Shown here: positions 32,257-43,459 of the stretch, in pieces
Layout of the letters: every line of letters begins with the position of its first letter
How positions within the stretch are numbered: position 1 is the first letter of the stretch
Assembly (NCBI GenBank): GCA_020740775.1
Contig: JAHEWK010000007.1
Coordinates: 2,232,001 to 2,296,000, forward strand
Reading direction: 5' to 3'
Source: Ilyonectria destructans
Taxonomy: Eukaryota > Ascomycota > Sordariomycetes > Hypocreales > Nectriaceae
Length of the DNA: 64,000 bases
Program-made: the position numbers and the translations under genes
Notes under the pieces: generated by a model
What the model saw: only the letters and a program-made list of their open reading frames with translations
Database searches by the model: none
Told to the model about the DNA's origin: nothing

Positions 32257-34984
32257 ATGGCAAACCACCTCGACTTCACCATCCCGGGTTTGCTCCCTCG
32301 ACCCGTTTACGAGAGCCGCGTTTACGGACGCGACGAGACTCCGGCCCATCTGTTGCCGGTCAAGATACATTCCACGATCGGACACGTCTCTGCTGCGGAT
32401 ACTCTCCTCTCAGACAGCTCCGCGGAATCTGTGGTTTTGATTAAAACCTCTGCGTCAGACCCGAACCCTTCCATCATTGCTGATTTCGGCGTTGCCGTGG
32501 CAGGCATCCCCTTTATCAACGTGTCAGCCATCATCGCACCCGCGGGTTCTATCGTCGTCGACTTCGCCGTCTCCGAAGGCTACCCCGGAATCAAACTCGA
32601 AGATGGAGACGGCCCCTATCCGTTCTCCGCCGGCGCCGACACCAGCCGCAAAGCGCGTTTCCGAGTCGGCCACACCGGCTTCCACGATGCGAAATACATT
32701 CAGGGCAGCCAGAGATGGATGAAGATCACTCTGTCCTCGCCCGGGCCTTGCTGCGTGGCCATTTCACGCGCCGGATTCATCCCCGCCACTTCCAATGTGC
32801 CCGTCGACCGTCTCCCGGGCCAGTTTGAGTGCTCTGACACGAGTCTCAATGAGCTCTGGGGCTACGGTGCTCGCACCATCCAGCTCAACTGTGCCCCTGA
32901 GCGGACGATTCCTCCCCCGTGGCAGGTGTCCGAGGACATGGGCGTCTTGATAGACTCACAGCGGTGCAACTCATACGGATGGGGCGGAGAGTGGTCAGAC
33001 TACGATGCTGAGTTTGACGCGCTTGTCATCGAGGGAGGTCTGGCCTAGTCTGTTCGCGCAAGCGGCATCATGCCCAGTGTCTTCTTCCAACTGACCGTCA
33101 CTGACGAGCGCACCATCCTCGAGATGTGGTGGGGATACTACAACAAACAGCAAACGACGTTGGTACCCATTTTGATTTCCTCGGCCGATATTTCCACCCA
33201 GGTAGAGTTGAACAAGTGGTACCGCTTCAAGACTCGCTGTGTCGGTGACGAGCCGTTTGTCATTTCCATCAACGGCAAGGAGGTTGCTACCTTTCGCCAG
33301 GGAAACATCAAAGCCTGTAAGTGAAATTCAACACGTGAGCTGTTGATTGCTAGGTTTCGCTAACCGTCAGAAATAGCCGGACTATCTCTCATGTCAACTC
33401 CCGTCGACGCATCGAATTTCCCCTACGTGGCCAAAGGAGCAGTTGGCATCGGTGCCGGCGCTGACCAGGTCTGCCGCTTCAAGAACATGCTCGTTCGATC
33501 GGTCCCATCTCAAGAAATACTCTATACCTCTGGTCTCAACACCCCCGCCGTGCTGTCCGACTTTGGCGTTGGATGGAACCAGTTTCCATTCATCTTCGAC
33601 GGCGCGAAGCGAGACCGCTATCCCTGGACTGCAGATATCATTGTCGGTGGAAAGACTCTCTACTATTCCACTGGTGGAACAGAGTTTGTCCGTGGCAACA
33701 TTGTTGCGTCGATGCTGCGGTGCAAAGGAAGCAAGGAGACACCCGGCCTGTTTCCGAGTGGCGCTCCGCCCGGTATAGACTTTAGTCGACCAAGAGGCGA
33801 TACCATGTTTTGCCTGTTGGCAGTCAACTATTCCTTGTACTTGATCCTAGTCATCTACGATTACTGGACCTTTACTGGAGACGATGACTTGCTCCTGCTC
33901 TGCTGGGACAAGATTGAAGGGTGCTTGGCGTATTGCAAGGAGCGACTCAATGACGACAACTTGATTAGCGTGAGCGGCATGGATGGTGAGTTGACTCTCT
34001 AGTGTGGATCTGAAACTTGAACTGAATCCCTTAGCTGGCGACTACGACTACTATAACGGAATCCAAGAGGGCGTGTCTACCAAGCGCAACGCCATTTACG
34101 TCGCCGTTCTCCGTGCCTGTGCCAAGATGGCAGCATCGGAGGTCATCTCTGACGCGGAGATGGCGGCGTCCCTTTTGTCAGCTGCCGATATTACTGCCAA
34201 GGCTGTTCTGGACAAGTGTTACAACCCTGCCAATGGCTACTTCAACATCACCGACTCCCGCACCACGGGCTTCCAACAAGAGACTCATGCCTGGCTCTTG
34301 CTCACCAACATTGTCCCTCCTGAACTGAAGACTCAAATTCTGTCTCACTTCGCGTCTCTCTGCACTACATCCCACAACTCTGCCCCGTTGTCCTTTTCGC
34401 CAGACACGACCAACCCTTCCCCACCACCAGTCATCTCCCCCATCATGTCAGCCATTCATGTCGACTCAGCGGTCCATGCTGGGGAGAAGCATACCGTTGT
34501 GGAAGAGTACCTCCGTCGCGTGTGGGAGCCTATGATGGACAAGTCGAGCGAGCACTTTACCGGCACTACGTGGGAGTTTATGACTGCTGAGGGCAAGCCA
34601 TTCAAGGGAGGCTTTTGTTCCTATGCCCAGCTCTTCAGTTCTGGTCCTACTTGGTTGCTGAGCGCGCACGTCTTGGGCGTCCAGCCTTTAGAACCGGCAT
34701 TTGACAAGTACATGGTGTGGCCCAAACTGAGGCTCAACGGTGTCAATTGGGCAAGAGGCCGGGTTCCGACTCCTCGTGGATCGATCTTTGTGGCTTGGGA
34801 AGAGAAGACTGATGGTTGGAGATTGACTGTGAAGGCTCCGAGGGGCTTGAGTGGTGTTGTTGTAATCCCAGACGAGATCTGGAACCGCAATAAGGACATG
34901 ATTGTCGGAGACGGTAGCGCTCAGGGTAGCAAGGAACTGGCAGTAGGATTAGATGGTACTCTATACGTAACAATCAGATTTTAG
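32257..34984 (+). pseudogene. GH78-type alpha-L-rhamnosidase with one in-frame TAG
   Basis: Three exons, 32257-33316, 33377-33985 and 34035-34984, 872 codons. Introns are 60 and 49 bp and all phases agree. Codon 264 (33046-33048) is TAG, and the same frame continues through the full enzyme without any other defect. The protein has an N-terminal beta domain, a LamG-like insert (EVATFRQGNIKA), the six-hairpin catalytic core with the family's DGxKRDRxxW motif (DGAKRDRYPWTADI), DYDYYNGIQEGV, and a C-terminal beta sandwich. No signal peptide is visible, so an intracellular enzyme acting on imported rhamnosides is likely. The context GGLA-stop-SVRAS suggests a lost tryptophan (TGG to TAG). Alternatives are a sequencing error or readthrough. 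If the stop is real, only the first 263 residues are made. Confidence 0.8.
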
Positions 34985-35641
34985 ATATCAATCAATAGAG
35001 GTGTAGAAATTATATGCTACTTTAATCATTTCGCTTGATCTAAGTTCGGCCTTTGTTTACCGCACCTATTCTAATGAAGAAGCATATCCAGCACCATGCG
35101 ATACAGACCAGATTACCCAGGGTGCATCATGCGACAGGTCAACCGAAATTCCAACCTAACCTCAGTGCAGTTAGTCAGATCCACTGCGTTCCTGCTTATC
35201 ATTCTTCTTATTCAACTCGCTAGCAGTCTCATTTACTTGAATAGCCTTGCTACCAGCACTGCGACTCGGTTCTATTGGAGGCCGCATGACCAACGGACCA
35301 GGACCTAATCAGTAAATTTGGAGTGACTACGTTCTTGACGAGAATGGTACTTTCTTTGATGTCTTCATCCGGCCAGAATACCGATTGTGGGAGGCTTCCC
35401 GGAAGATACTGGGCCTCCTACATAATGGTGGGCCTCCTGCAGGAGAGTAGGCATCCCGCATAACTACAGTCTGGTGATACACCAAAAGTAACATTACTGG
35501 CGCATTCATCAAAATCATGTGACATACAACCAGACTGAGTACTGTAAATACCTTGCAATGTCAATGAGGCCCCGCACTCTCTGCGCTTCTCCAATCTTCA
35601 TCTCAGTTGACCGACTTCGGCGTCTCGCCCAACACAACGCG
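34985..35641. other. Gap between rhamnosidase and MATE-like gene
   Basis: No gene is seen. GGGCCTCCT recurs at about 35,408 and 35,430 in an otherwise plain stretch. The frame of the next gene is open back to 35,519, so part of 35,558-35,641 may be coding. Confidence 0.4.
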
Positions 35642-37162
35642 ATGGCGCGCCGCGACAGCAATGATTCTAACACGAGAGCAAGCGACGATTCTAACGCGAG
35701 AGCAAGCGACGCAGACGAAAGACCGGATCACATCCGCATCTTCTCGCCCACTCATCGATCAGCCTGGCATCGCTCCCAATACTGCGGATCATTGCTCTTC
35801 AATGTCGCCGCATTTGTCTTGCCAGCACTATACGGAACTCTGTCGAAGCTCTGGGTCGCTCAGATTGACTCATCCATGGTTGTCACCACCGACGCCTACA
35901 CGTACATGAGCACCGCATCGGAAGCCATCAATGAAGGACTCCCACGAGCTGCATGGGTCATCATCGGCGATAAGGCGTCGCGACACTTGACGCGGCGGCT
36001 GCAACTGACACATACGCTCATCGCCTTCCAATCCCTGGTAGGACTACTCTTGAGCACCGTGTTTCTCGCTGCTGCATCGGCCTTTGCCGATAATTTCGTA
36101 CCGATTGAGGTCCGAAAGGCAAGCTTGACCTACGTACGCATTGTGTCATTTACGGTATTGAGCGGTGCAGTTGAAACGGCTGTGGCATTGGCGACGAGAG
36201 CTCTCGACAATCCCGACGTGCCGCTCGTCATCAGTTCCATCAAATTTGCCGTCAACATCATCCTAGACCTCCTCATCATCTCTCGGTTCCACGTGGGCTC
36301 GTTCAAGCCCACTGTAAACATGCAAGGCATCATCCAGCTGGTTTGCAACCTGGTAGCTGCGTTCGGAGGTCTTTGCTATTTTCTCTGGTCAAACACTTTA
36401 CCAGTATGGCGCAAAACAAAACTACGTCGCCCAGCGCATGAACATGGTTTCCGAAGCAGACACGAACTGTTGCCGACCTTGGAGGCCCTGAGGGTTCTTA
36501 TTCGGCCTGGCGTCATTTTCTTTGCCGAGTCGGCCATCAGGAACGCCCTCTATCTTTGGCTCGTCGCCAACATTGTTTCCTTGGGCTCTGTGTACTCGAC
36601 TGCCTGGGGTGTCTTCAACACTATCCGCTGGGGATTGGTCATGGTCCCTGTCCAAGCTCTCGAGGCGACATCCCTTCAGTTTGTTGGCCACAACTGGGGC
36701 GAGTGGCGGCGGAGAATAGGAACAGAGACCAGGCGAGCGAGGGCAACCTGGAAAGACGTATATGCAATCGCCCGGCCCGCTTTTCTGTCTCTGTCTCTCG
36801 CATTAGTTGTTGAGATTCCGGTCGCGATCCTTCTCTCACGGTTCGGGGCTCGGCGGTTCGCTGCATATCTCAGCGCCTCCGACGACGTTGCGGATGTCAC
36901 TGAGTATATGTGGCGGACGATCGATTGGTGTTATATATTCTACGCCATGTCCACACAGCTAGCAAGCGTGCTTCAGGCTACGAGACCAAGTTGGTATTTG
37001 TATCAAAGTCTGGTCAGTAACATTTTCTATGTACTTCCATGGGCCATCGTTTGTCAGGTTGTCGAGTTGGATCAAGATAACGCTTGGTCGTATCATCGCC
37101 TGGTGTTTGGGGGGAGCCTCGTATTTAGTTTTGTTGACATTATCGTGGTTGATGCGATCTAG
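35642..37162 (+). CDS. MATE-like (MOP superfamily) multi-pass membrane protein
   Basis: Intronless; 506 residues from the ATG at 35642. In-frame ATGs at 35558 and 35564 would add up to 28 residues. I prefer 35642 for its GATGGCG context. The first 50 residues are polar with a short tandem DSN(T/A)RASD repeat. About 12 hydrophobic segments follow. The [31 protein letters not shown] stretch and the later [28 protein letters not shown] match the pseudosymmetric halves of MATE-type flippases and drug exporters. It is likely a plasma- or vacuolar-membrane exporter. The substrate is unknown, and it could equally be a lipid-linked-compound flippase of the same superfamily. Confidence 0.7.
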   Translation: MARRDSNDSNTRASDDSNARASDADERPDHIRIFSPTHRSAWHRSQYCGSLLFNVAAFVLPALYGTLSKLWVAQIDSSMVVTTDAYTYMSTASEAINEGLPRAAWVIIGDKASRHLTRRLQLTHTLIAFQSLVGLLLSTVFLAAASAFADNFVPIEVRKASLTYVRIVSFTVLSGAVETAVALATRALDNPDVPLVISSIKFAVNIILDLLIISRFHVGSFKPTVNMQGIIQLVCNLVAAFGGLCYFLWSNTLPVWRKTKLRRPAHEHGFRSRHELLPTLEALRVLIRPGVIFFAESAIRNALYLWLVANIVSLGSVYSTAWGVFNTIRWGLVMVPVQALEATSLQFVGHNWGEWRRRIGTETRRARATWKDVYAIARPAFLSLSLALVVEIPVAILLSRFGARRFAAYLSASDDVADVTEYMWRTIDWCYIFYAMSTQLASVLQATRPSWYLYQSLVSNIFYVLPWAIVCQVVELDQDNAWSYHRLVFGGSLVFSFVDIIVVDAI

Positions 37163-38093
37163 GCGTGGACACTAGTATTGGGCAAAGTGAGGCTGGAGGT
37201 ATTCCGACCTTGAAATATCACGTAATAATCTTTTATTCCTATCTCTATTCTGGGTGCGTATATGTGGCTCGCGAAACTCGCAACGGCAGTTTGGTCTTGG
37301 CTGTAGGGTAGGCTCCCACTTTGGGGTTGTGTGAGGCCACGACAACCAATGCAATGTTTCATGACAGGTTTGTACATCGAGCTATAATCTTGTCGGCTAA
37401 AAGTGAATGAGCCAGCATTACCAAGTGGTTCGACGTTCGTGGCTATGATGTTACTTGCCGTTGCTTGTTGGCCAACATTTGAGATGCAAATTGCCAACGC
37501 AGTGGTCTCATTCGTGAACAAACGAGAATTCTCACTCTTGTTGTCACCCTGGATATGAAGTGATCACATATTTAACAAGTCGTATTAACATAAACCGACG
37601 ACCCGAAACAGACCTGTCAACACCCGGTTGGTGACTCCTGGTTGCTGTTGCCAAGGCCGGAATCAACCGATGGTAGTGCCTTTCTGGTTACGGACGGCTT
37701 CGGCTTCGGTGGTTTTGGTAGTCCCCGGCCAAGCAGAGACCCTCGCATTGACCCATTTATCCTCTTCAACAGTGAATGGAGCCTCGGCCAAGTGATGCCA
37801 AGTCCCGTTAGCCTAGACTCAACGAGAAATGACACGCCACCTGCTTGACCAAGGCAACCTTATGTCTGGGCAGTGATGGGAGGACAATGATATTCCTGCC
37901 GCCACGCTCAAAGTGCTGCCAGCTGGCCAACGATATGACTCCATTCACAAATCCCTCTGCACACGAGCTACGGCGGGGCCCCGTGGGTATAGTAACATGG
38001 GCATGGGGGAATGACTGGATAGTGACACGTGAGTGGATCTTATCTGATCATCAGTTCCTGCACTGTTTGAGGTAGTGAGTTGCTCTGCAGCAG
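37163..38093. other. Gene-free region before the MITE
   Basis: No recognisable gene. A weak open frame at 37,642-37,848 on the plus strand has no domain and no supporting signals. Confidence 0.4.
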
Positions 38094-38101
38094 CTTGGTG
38101 G

Positions 38102-38320
38102 TAGGGTGTAAACTACCCAGACCATGGGTAACCATGGGTACCCAGGCTGAATTGATAGGTACTCATGGGTACCCAGACGATAAGCTGACTACCCAAGGAT
38201 AAGAAAAATTACCCTACACTAAAAATAGAATACCCAGAGCTACCTATGGGTACCTATAAGAATTTCTGGGTACCTATGGGCCGGTTTTTTCGTGGGTACC
38301 CACGGGTATTTTACACCCTA
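38102..38320. mobile_element. 219-bp hAT-type MITE
   Basis: The element begins TAGGGTGTAAACTACCC (38102-38118) and ends with its inverted copy (38304-38320, one mismatch). It is flanked by a perfect 8-bp direct repeat, CTTGGTGG, at 38094-38101 and 38321-38328. An 8-bp target duplication with TAGGG-type ends is the mark of the hAT superfamily. The interior is full of GGGTACC and ATGGGTA motifs in both orientations, like subterminal transposase-binding repeats. No coding capacity, hence a non-autonomous miniature element. The perfect duplication suggests a fairly recent insertion. Confidence 0.85.
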
Positions 38321-38549
38321 CTTGGTGGCATTGGATCCTTTGCGGATTGTCTTGGCCAAGTTGGTCTCAGCAACCTGCGTCCAATTTTCCGGTTCCCTAG
38401 GAGAATACTTAAGGTAGCAATGGCCTGGCTCCTCTTGGGCGAAGATCTGCACGCTTCCAGAATTTCTTCCCTCATTCTGCTAACTGGGCCCCAGTCCCGT
38501 TTTTCCTCCTGCATATTCGTGCCTTACAAGTTCGGACGAGATCTCTACA

Positions 38550-40239
38550 ATGGCGGCTTCTACGCAAGCAGTGCCGGAGCAGGTCGAGGCGAGTCGACTC
38601 TCCATCGAACACGACGTGGAGAAGCGCGCGATTGACAACAATGTAAAAAACGCCGAGGCAGAGGACCTCAAGGACAACTAGGACGCCAATTCTGAGGAGT
38701 TCCAGGACGGTGTTGCGCGAGTCAGAGCCATCACGTCGACCTGGTCCAGGAAGACCATGTGGTTGATGTTTGTCATGTGAGTGTGCCCAATTGCACTAGC
38801 TGCCGATTAAACTAACCTCGTCCAGGCTGTTCCTTGTTTCCTTCGTTGACCAGCTCATGAACTCGGTACAAGGCACTCTAAACCCATACATCACATCCTC
38901 GTTCCAGAAACACGGCCTCCTCGCCAGCGTCAGCGTCGTTGCAACCATTGTCAGTGGCGTCTCAAACCTCACGCTCGCCAAGATTATCGACATCTGGGGA
39001 CGTGTCGAGGGATTCCTATGTATGCTTGTTCTGGTCGTTGTCTCTCTGATCATGAAGGCGACCTGCAAGAACATGGAAATCTATGTCGGAGCCCACATCC
39101 TGTACTGGGTCGGTCACATCGGAATGATGTATGTTGTCGACGTCATGCTTCCGGATTTCACTTCGCTCCGAAACCGCATGATCATGTTCGGTCTTAATGG
39201 CACCCCTTTGATCTGCAGCACCTTTGCTGGTCCCAAAATCACAGAACTCTTCTACAGCAACCTCAATTTTCGATGGGCATTTGGAGCTTTTGCCATCATG
39301 ATTACTGGAGTGTGTCTTCCCGTTGCTCTTGTCATGATTCTCATGCAACGGAAGGCGCTTAAAACGGGTGGCCTCCCCGAGAAGGTGTCCGATCGCACCA
39401 CTTTGCAATCCATTCAGCACTACTTTATCGAGTTTGACGGTAAGATTTTCGCTTCTTGTTCCTGAATGATGGCTAATTGTCTCAGTCACTGGCATCATCC
39501 TCATTACTGCCGTGTTCAGTTTGATCCTACTTCCTTTCAGCATTGCGACTTATGCGCCAAATGGTTGGGCAAGCGGATACATCATCGCCATGGAGGTCCT
39601 TGCAGATTTGTGCGTCCCTGTCTTCTATTTCTGGGAGGTCCGGTTTGCTCGTGTTCAATTCTTGCCTTGGAAGTATCTCAAGGAGCCTACCATCAATGGC
39701 TCCTGCTGCTCTACGGTGCCATGTCCGCTTCTCTCTTTAAGTAACTTGACAACCAATCTGATGATCTGCTGAATGCATTCACTAACAAGTGCTGGTAGCT
39801 GTTGGAATGCGCACTTTGGCTCTTACCTTCAGGTCGTCCACAGACTCAGCATCACCTCGGCAAACTATGTTCTCAACTCCTTTGCACTCACTTCTGGAAT
39901 TCTTAGCCCTCTTTTTGGATGGTTAGTACTCACATGTCCCATTATCCGATCGATCCCTAACCAATCCATAGGCTCATCCACTACACAGAAGAGTTCAAGT
40001 GGACTGCCTACGCCGGTGTCACTTGCGTTGTCCTTGGAACTACCCTTCTCATTCCATTCCGACAGCCCGACACCCACGTTGGCATCCTTACGATGACTCA
40101 GGTCCTCAATAGTCTCGGTACCGGTCTCTTCGCCACTTGCGGCCAACTTGCGGTGATGAGTGTGGTGACCCACCAGCAAATTGCCGTTGTCATCGCTCTC
40201 TCACGGTTTGGGGCTCGATATCAGAGAAGAGTAAAATAG
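38550..40239 (+). pseudogene. Siderophore-iron transporter (ARN/SIT family MFS), decayed and truncated
   Basis: Exon remnants at 38550-38776, 38826-39439, 39486-39740, 39799-39921 and 39972-40239 follow a normal siderophore-transporter reading with intact introns. Family features include VDQLMNSVQGTLNPYI at TM1, KIIDIWGRVEGF, and RMIMFGLNGTPLICSTFAGP. Three defects are visible. TAG at 38679-38681 falls at codon 44. One base is lost near 39,701-39,706, just before LLLLYGAMSASLF. The reading departs from the family after QQIAVVIAL, ending in SRFGAR and a stop at 40239, so the last membrane segments are missing. The original would have been a plasma-membrane importer of ferric siderophores. Confidence 0.85.
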
Positions 40240-40897
40240 TATGAGATTGTATCCTTAGCAATCAGATATAAGAGGGATATCTCCCGTTAGTTCATCCAGG
40301 TTAGAATGGCTGCAGGGCGAATAGGTTGGCGGGCAGATTACACTTGAGACCGAAACGTGGGCCTTGGCAACTCTGACGTTAACGACGAAAATAAAGTAAA
40401 TTCAAGCATTGGGTTCCCTCATCGAGGGAGGATAGTGGTTATAAGATTTGAATCGCAATATCTCTTCTTGGTGAATCCAAGGATTGCAGCCCTTATATAT
40501 CTTGCTACCGGCCGGTCCGGATCCTGGTCGTACACCTCTGAATGTTACTGTGCTCCAAAACAGCATGGAAGTGCTGCCTTTCTTAAATGCCACCCATCGT
40601 CAAACAGCAACATGTTATTTGTTTTCATCACCGACCCCGTACGTACTTCAGGTAAAAGGATAAAGTTATTCGAGAACCCATGTCAGATTTCTCGCAGCTA
40701 CTAGCTAAGCAATGGTCGATCTAACCTCCCAGGTTCAATCATTTGGGGCTCCTTGACACCATTTTATACCCATCCTTGGGTCTTGACGTATCAGTCCGAT
40801 CCCGGATCCCATGGCCTTGTGTGCCAGCAATAATAAAAAAACGCCAGTTCATCCCGCAAAAGCCCTCGTCAGACTGTCTCCATCAATATCCGGGCCC
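40240..40897. other. Gene-free tract, LTR-like on the minus strand
   Basis: Read on the minus strand, 40,510-40,390 contains TATATAAGGGCTGCAATCC followed by a run rich in AAATCTTATAACC, resembling the promoter and R region of a fungal LTR. No matching second LTR or polyprotein is present. A fragment of a retroelement beside the truncated transporter would explain that truncation, but this is inference. Confidence 0.3.
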
Positions 40898-42349
40898 TTA
40901 ATGGGCACTGTTGCTGGTAGATGCTTTCTTCATCTCACTGTCAACTAGAATCCAGGCTTTTACCCCGCCTTTGACCATTAAAGCGACCTCTGGCATTCGC
41001 AATAAAGTGCGCAAAGGTCCTTCAATATCCTCCCAGCCTCCTTCGTCACAGGCTACCAGCACCATGATGACGCGCGTTCGGATCTTCGACCCAAAACCCG
41101 TCAACCCCTCGCAATACCTCCTCCAGAACTCGTAGGGCTCCGTGGGAAGACCTTCGTTGAACTCAATTGCTCCAAACACTCTAAGCAGAGTAGTGGGGAG
41201 CACCTTCTCCACAGCCGCCTGCCTTTCCGCGCCCGTGTCACGTCCATCCATGAACCGGACCACCTGTTCCATCCGATCTATCACTCCCACCATAAGATCC
41301 TTCATACGTCTGTGTAAGCTGTTCAGTGACACATGCCCGTCAACCAGATCTCGGATCTCAGCGTAAAGATTTGGCTGGGGTCCGATACACGTGAGTAGCT
41401 CCTTGACCTTTTTCTTCAAGGTCTCAGACGCCCACAACGTCATGGGATCCCGAGTGCTCGTAGGTCCAGTCAAGGCACCTGACGCCAGCGGTTGAATATG
41501 GACTTCGTCCCCGAGTTCTGTAGATACCGGGGTGGCGTTCAGCCTCCCAAGGGAGCCGTCGGCAGCAGCCCGCACCAAGTCGGACGGGAGCCCATGCCAG
41601 CTGAGAAGGAGGTCCGGTGTACTGAATCTGATGTCGTTGAGGGTTAAACCAAGTTTCAACGCAACTTGCCTCCGCTGTTCATTCGCCCTCACAATGCCTT
41701 CAGTCACGTGTGGGGTGAGGAAGTTGGCAACAGCCCCAGCATCCGGATAGTTGCACCTCTCGTGTAATCCCCAGTCATCTACCGTATTGTCGAGGTTTGG
41801 CAATGGCTCCTCCGCGACGTTATGCTCCTCCGCGACGTTATGCTCCTCCGTGGCTTTTCGCTCCTCTGCGATGTTGTGCCACATATCGTTGAAGATGGCC
41901 GATATCCGATGCTGATCCAGTCTGGGATACCAATCGAGCCCGTCTCTCTGGGTACCAGTAAGAAGGGGCAGGGTGTTCGTCCACTTGGTTCCACTCAGAT
42001 GTTCGCACTGGTTCTTCCTTGGCGATGGTTCCAGATCCCGATCCCGATCCAGTCTGAGATGCCAAGCGAGGTCGTTTGTGTGGGGACAAGTGGGAAGCAG
42101 TCGAATGTCTTCTTTCTCCGTGGTCGGGGTTGTCCATGTCGATAAGGCAGGGTTACTTGAGCGGGTGTTAGTTACTGAGCTGGGAGACAGGGCTGTGGAC
42201 GTGGATCCGGACGCAAGGAGATATCTTACCGTCGAGCTGAAGAACGAGAATTTGTTGCTTGAATGAGCGCGAAAGGACTCTCTAATGGCAGACCTAAGAG
42301 AGCTGGCTTCGAGTGCTGCGGATTGTTCCCACCGATGATGGTCAAACAC
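40898..42349 (-). CDS. Unknown protein with a C-terminal domain shared with the gene at 46.8 kb
   Basis: A single open frame of 483 residues. The C-terminal 270 residues, from ERCNYPDAGAVANFL onward, are clearly paralogous to the end of the plus-strand gene at 46823-48931: by eye about half the positions match, including RANEQRRQVALKLGLTLNDI, TRDPMTLWASETLKK and LLTCIGPQPNLYAEIR. The domain is helical, with no membrane segment; I do not recognise it. The N-terminal 200 residues are polar and less certain. A second frame (42137-41838) also reads as plausible protein, with a repeated R(L)xSQTGS motif, so a frameshift near 41,840 is possible. The start codon is therefore uncertain. Confidence 0.6.
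   Translation of the reverse strand: MFDHHRWEQSAALEASSLRSAIRESFRAHSSNKFSFFSSTVRYLLASGSTSTALSPSSVTNTRSSNPALSTWTTPTTEKEDIRLLPTCPHTNDLAWHLRLDRDRDLEPSPRKNQCEHLSGTKWTNTLPLLTGTQRDGLDWYPRLDQHRISAIFNDMWHNIAEERKATEEHNVAEEHNVAEEPLPNLDNTVDDWGLHERCNYPDAGAVANFLTPHVTEGIVRANEQRRQVALKLGLTLNDIRFSTPDLLLSWHGLPSDLVRAAADGSLGRLNATPVSTELGDEVHIQPLASGALTGPTSTRDPMTLWASETLKKKVKELLTCIGPQPNLYAEIRDLVDGHVSLNSLHRRMKDLMVGVIDRMEQVVRFMDGRDTGAERQAAVEKVLPTTLLRVFGAIEFNEGLPTEPYEFWRRYCEGLTGFGSKIRTRVIMVLVACDEGGWEDIEGPLRTLLRMPEVALMVKGGVKAWILVDSEMKKASTSNSAH
41806..41877 (-). repeat. 18-bp tandem repeat inside the unknown gene
   Basis: Four units of GCTCCTCCGCGACGTTAT; the first two are identical and the last two diverged. On the coding strand they encode a repeated HNVAEE-type acidic hexapeptide. 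Confidence 0.85.
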
Positions 42350-43459
42350 GGGTTGCTAACGGGTTCAACTTTCGCACAAGGCCCGGAGTCTATCTGTACG
42401 TATCCGTCAGCGACCTGAAAGTCTCCTACCCTTGCTTTTGGGTATGGGAAGAGAAAGGCAAAGCCGTAAGTTAGGCAAGAGTGGGAGCGGCGAGCGAGGG
42501 AGAAGAAACTCCGAACCGCCAGCACGAGGCATACCTTTCTGACAGAATCAAAGGGCTGACGAAGAAAAGAACACCGGGAATTCGAAGGAATAGTCGCGGC
42601 GATATCGAATCTCAGTTGCCAAGGTCGCAGACTCAAAAGTGGTGGGGTGCGACGTCGCTAGGTGATCGCGTGCGGTGGTTGTTCTCAGAGTGCGCGATGG
42701 AGGATGCAAGAGTTGAGTTTCAGTTTCTTCTCGTCGTGCGCAGGAAATTGGTATCCCAGTTGAGTTGCGTTGAATCACAGCACAGCACAGCACAGAACTA
42801 CGTCATGTAGGCCACATCGGGGTAGTCACCACCATAAAGGACTCCCCAGGTAAGACATAAAACTCCCTAAAGTCTCCAGTGAAGAGCCATTCGGCGTAGA
42901 CTGCCTCACGGTGCCAGTCCGGGAGGCCGTCGACTCAGTTGCTGACAGAATCTCAGCTTAATCTCTCCATGCAATTGATAGTTAGTTTGCACGTGGACAA
43001 AGTGAGCATTTTATTTAATAAAATAAAGAACCTAAAATTCTTTATAGAACTTATAAAGACTAAGAGATTAGGCTTATTAACCTTATTTTCCATCTTAGGT
43101 TATGTTTGGTCAATATGGCCGTCGTCGTCGACGTCGAGGTACTGAGTTGGTGTAGAGTGGAAGCGATAAGCAAAGGTGAGGAACCTCCAAACGTTCTGCG
43201 TAGGGCTTACCTGTTTCACGGCACCAGGCGGCAAACGACGGAAAAAAGACTGTGAATAGAAACCAAGAGTCGTGGCAATCACGACTCCCACTCGCCAAGG
43301 TATTTGGTCTTGTTGTGCTGGTTTGCGACGTTGTCAAAGTTGTGGCGCTTGGTGATCCTTCTCGAGGTACGCGATGAAGAGGGTGAGGATGGTGTACTAC
43401 TGGCCATTTAAGATCTCCTGATCCCCCATCCTCAACCAATCACCCATCCCATATCCTCT
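42350..43459. other. Intergenic region with AT-rich block
   Basis: No gene is recognised. A (CACAG)-like microsatellite lies near 42,776-42,795. A strongly AT-rich block lies at 42,990-43,100, similar in composition to that at 46,020-46,260, so the two bracket the decayed helicase-like gene. A short frame on the minus strand at 43,409-43,281 (starting MASSTPSSPSSSRTSRR) may be part of the neighbouring remnant. Confidence 0.4.

Noticed and set aside
40357..40704. 116-codon frame after the siderophore-transporter remnant
   Set aside because: The minus strand here looks like LTR promoter sequence and the protein shows no domain.
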